64,000 nucleotides of DNA. Source: Algoriphagus ratkowskyi (GTDB taxonomy: Bacteria; Bacteroidota; Bacteroidia; Cytophagales; Cyclobacteriaceae). A model generated the notes under the pieces. The model was not told the DNA's origin. It made no database searches and saw only the letters and a program-made list of their open reading frames with translations. Position 1 is the stretch's first letter. Each line of letters begins with the position of its first letter. This document shows positions 62,124 to 64,000 of the stretch, piece by piece. The stretch lies in the NCBI RefSeq assembly GCF_002150505.1, contig NZ_MSSV01000003.1:342376-406375 (forward strand), written 5' to 3'. A program made the position numbers and the translations under genes.

Positions 62124-62147
62124 GTGGTCTGTGATGACACAGACCAC
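62124..62147. repeat. Perfect hairpin between radA and its tail copy
   Basis: GTGGTCTGTG-ATGA-CACAGACCAC, 10-bp arms with a 4-nt loop. It has no U-tract. The word GGTCTGTGG recurs at about 62205-62213. A REP-like or recombination-site hairpin is possible. Confidence 0.45.
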
Positions 62148-62157
62148 GGCATAGCAG

Positions 62158-62193
62158 AGTAAGCTAGAAGAGGTTTATCAGAATTATTTAGGA
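62158..62193 (+). other. Second copy of the radA 3' end (candidate attachment-site scar)
   Basis: Read in frame, it encodes SKLEEVYQNYLG, while radA ends in SKLEEVYQKIF. Over the shared eight codons the three differences (CTG/CTA, GAG/GAA, GAA/GAG) are all synonymous, so the copy came from another coding radA tail. It lies 98 bp before the integrase ATG. Confidence 0.6.
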
Positions 62194-62291
62194 AGAGAAT
62201 AAATGGTCTGTGGAAAGCTCTAGAGGAGAATACAAAAGTTTGATTTAATCTACTTTTCGCTTAACTTAAACATACTTTTTAGGGAAAGCCT

Positions 62292-63401
62292 ATGAAAACA
62301 ATTTTTTTACGAAATGGAGAAATTAAGAGGAAGCCTTTTGTGCTACTGGAATTTCCATTCGATGAGGAACTCAAAGAACTGGTCAAGACCATTCCAGGAG
62401 CAGATTGGCAGCCAAAATTAAAGGCATGGACACTCCCATATTCCGATGGAGTGACTTCCCAATTATTAGCCTTATTTAAGGGAAAAGCTTGGCTGGACTA
62501 TTCGGCATTTAAGAAAGTAGAAATAAACAATCAGAAAAAAGCAGCGCTACCTGAGATGGATGCTGGAATAGCGGAAGAGATCGAGAAGTTCAGCGATTGG
62601 ATGCGTAATAGACGGTACTCCGAATCCACCATTCGAAACTATATACATAGCTTGGGACTTTTTTTGAGATTTACGGGAAACAAGAATCCAGCAGAAATCA
62701 ATAATACAGACTTGGAAAACTTCCATAAAGACTACATCCTTAAAAATAACTACTCAGCATCGTTTCAATCACTTGTAATCAACGCAGTGAAACTGTATTT
62801 TTCAAATAGATTAAAACGAAAGTTAGAACCGATAGAAATCGAACGACCAAAAAACCCGAGGCTATTACCACATGTATTATCCAAAGAAGACGTGAAAGCG
62901 ATCCTACTCGCACATCAGAATATCAAACACCGAGCAATGCTAAGTCTGATTTATGCCTGTGGACTGAGACGCTCAGAGCTTTTGAACTTGAAGCCACAGG
63001 ATATAGACTCAAGCCGAGGAATGCTTAGAGTGAATCAAGGCAAAGGAAAAAAAGACCGTTTGGTACCTATCAGCGAAAAAATTCTGGAATTACTTCGGGA
63101 GTATTACCGGTATGAGAAGCCGAGTGTGTATTTGTTTGAAGGTCAGACTTCAGGAAAACCATATTCGGGTAAAAGTCTTGAAAACGTAATGAACCAAGCG
63201 GTAGCTAAAGCCAAAGTCAAACAAAAACCAACGCTTCATTGGCTTCGACATAGCTATGCCACGCATCTATTGGAAAGTGGTACAGACATTCGTTATATTC
63301 AGGAACTATTAGGTCACAGCTCCAGTAAGACGACTGAAATATACACGCATGTGAGTCAAAAAAGCATTCAAAAGATTAGGAGCCCTTTTGATGACCTTTA
63401 G
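62292..63401 (+). CDS. Tyrosine recombinase (site-specific integrase)
   Basis: A 369-residue tyrosine recombinase. The N-terminal ~70 residues (FDEELKELVKTIPGADWQP) look like a HARP/SMARCAL1-type module, an inference. Then come a SAM-like DNA-binding domain (about 92-180) and the catalytic domain with Arg226 (CGLRRSELL), His316 and Arg319 (HWLRH), His342 (LGHSS) and nucleophile Tyr351 (IYTHVS). The Lys near 253-254 is likely the catalytic lysine. It sits just after the duplicated radA tail, so it may have mediated insertion there. Confidence 0.9.
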   Translation: MKTIFLRNGEIKRKPFVLLEFPFDEELKELVKTIPGADWQPKLKAWTLPYSDGVTSQLLALFKGKAWLDYSAFKKVEINNQKKAALPEMDAGIAEEIEKFSDWMRNRRYSESTIRNYIHSLGLFLRFTGNKNPAEINNTDLENFHKDYILKNNYSASFQSLVINAVKLYFSNRLKRKLEPIEIERPKNPRLLPHVLSKEDVKAILLAHQNIKHRAMLSLIYACGLRRSELLNLKPQDIDSSRGMLRVNQGKGKKDRLVPISEKILELLREYYRYEKPSVYLFEGQTSGKPYSGKSLENVMNQAVAKAKVKQKPTLHWLRHSYATHLLESGTDIRYIQELLGHSSSKTTEIYTHVSQKSIQKIRSPFDDL

Positions 63402-63429
63402 GCAAGGTCAAAAAAATAAAGTGGATTAA

Positions 63430-63555
63430 ATGGCTACTATCGAAGCAAAAACAGAAAGTAACAGCCAAAAACTGGCGACAATAAAGGAGTTAGCACCAAT
63501 ACTACCAACCAAGACGTTTAGCGGTATTAGTGAAAATATCAACTGTTTGTTCTGA
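63430..63555 (+). CDS. Short frame after the integrase, possibly a truncated gene
   Basis: A 41-residue frame beginning MATIEAKTESNSQKLATIKE with a protein-like start, then LAPILPTKTF and an abrupt change to a different composition where the opposing DUF5662 gene ends (63502). It could be the head of a gene cut by a rearrangement. Function unknown. Confidence 0.25.
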   Translation: MATIEAKTESNSQKLATIKELAPILPTKTFSGISENINCLF

Positions 63556-63954
63556 CAATTTGAAACGGTCTTTATTAATATCAATTGATTTGTAAATATT
63601 ACCGTCTGCGTGTCTTTCTCCTGCTGCTTTCCAATCAAAAAACATTTCTATCAAATCAAATAAATCAAATCCATTTACACCATTTTCAAAATGTTCTGGA
63701 TGATGCGAATTGTTTTGATAATGATGGTCAAGTGCTACTTTTAATTCTTTTAAATACTCTCTGTATTCGTCTGAGTTATAAGTGCAACCTTTCAGTTTAG
63801 GTGTGAATTTGTCAAACAATTCCTTTTCAGGAGTTTCAAGTTTTGAATTGTCGTGAACATTTGCTCGTTTAATCAATTCACTTGATGCTTGTGTCATTAA
63901 TTCTGCTACTCTTTTAATATGCAGTAGAGTATCCGCTTTGCTGTCATATTTCAT
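63502..63954 (-). CDS. DUF5662 family protein
   Basis: A 150-residue protein with NVHDNSKLETPEKELFDKF, ALDHHYQNNSHHPEHF and GFDLFDLIEMFFDWKAAGER, the patterned His/Asp residues of DUF5662, a family found in phages and mobile elements. The His-rich NSHHPEH could bind metal. Function unknown. Local base composition is noticeably AT-richer than radA or polA, fitting horizontal transfer with the integrase. The window ends 46 bp upstream of its start. Confidence 0.82.
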   Translation of the reverse strand: MKYDSKADTLLHIKRVAELMTQASSELIKRANVHDNSKLETPEKELFDKFTPKLKGCTYNSDEYREYLKELKVALDHHYQNNSHHPEHFENGVNGFDLFDLIEMFFDWKAAGERHADGNIYKSIDINKDRFKLSEQTVDIFTNTAKRLGW

Positions 63955-64000
63955 TTTTATATTTTTTTAAATTGTTACTAATTAATAAAGTACTGGTGCT

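Noticed and set aside
62124..62147. radA terminator
   Set aside because: The hairpin is perfect but has no U-tract, and lies 32 bp past the stop; a repeat or recombination hairpin is as likely.
63402..63501. Possible integron attC site after the recombinase
   Set aside because: Only a weak GTTAGCA-like word and a short GCCA...TGGC hairpin; core sites do not match the GTTRRRY/RYYYAAC pattern, and the recombinase and the cargo gene are convergent.
63426..63638. 70-codon frame on the minus strand
   Set aside because: Out of frame within and beyond the DUF5662 gene end; low-complexity hydrophobic tail only.
1..64000. tRNA, rRNA or CRISPR array
   Set aside because: No cloverleaf with conserved TTCGA arms, rRNA segments or regularly spaced direct repeats were seen in any gap.

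Overview
The window reads as a contiguous chromosomal segment of a Bacteroidota bacterium, most likely order Cytophagales and close to Cyclobacteriaceae/Algoriphagus (an inference from gene content). The signs are an AT-rich genome, almost no Shine-Dalgarno sequences, promoter boxes of the Bacteroidota type (TAnnTTTG), the cluster coaX - outer-membrane protein - TPR - lptC - CNNM/CBS protein - PpiD/SurA, and small families seen mainly in this phylum (DUF4783, a DUF6427-like membrane protein). No rRNA, tRNA or CRISPR array was seen.

Layout. 1-5 kb: end of a membrane protein, an orphan contractile-injection-system sheath gene with decayed flanks, and a subtilisin-like lipoprotein protease. 5-8 kb: glyA-tatC-rpiB on the minus strand. 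8-11.6 kb: two small unknown genes, an AEC transporter, suhB-like, rsmI, phhB and DUF493. 11.6-19.4 kb: the envelope/CoA cluster. 19.5-26.3 kb: anmK, an amino-acid dehydrogenase, an NhaD-type antiporter, tag, alr, purU. 26.4-27.5 kb: a PIN toxin-antitoxin pair and a decayed small gene. 27.5-34 kb: aroE, a DUF368 protein, a ComA-like phosphosulfolactate synthase, TPR, and an epimerase/CpsB-type phosphatase/rfbC polysaccharide group. 34-40.7 kb: hflX, a PAS histidine kinase, a cytochrome c/PQQ-type dehydrogenase lipoprotein, an M1 peptidase. 40.8-43.6 kb: metE under a cobalamin riboswitch. 44-47 kb: an AAA+ ATPase with a VWA partner. 47-54 kb: a second PIN toxin-antitoxin pair, queG, corA, nadC, gpmI. 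54-60.5 kb: an amidase between two related intergenic repeats, then polA. 60.7-64 kb: radA, a copy of the radA 3' end, a tyrosine recombinase and an AT-rich DUF5662 gene, which looks like the start of an integrated element.

Most of the segment is housekeeping. The strongest unusual signals are: (i) at least seven genes with a -7-like box only 3-4 nt before the start codon, suggesting leaderless mRNAs; (ii) a 28-bp perfect palindrome giving two convergent genes the same C-terminus (FVEV) and overlapping stops; (iii) a second copy of the radA 3' end differing only synonymously in its core, just before an integrase; (iv) a terminator whose U-tract doubles as the next gene's promoter box; (v) an orphan sheath gene with remnants around it. 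Function calls rest on recognised motifs; no database search was run.
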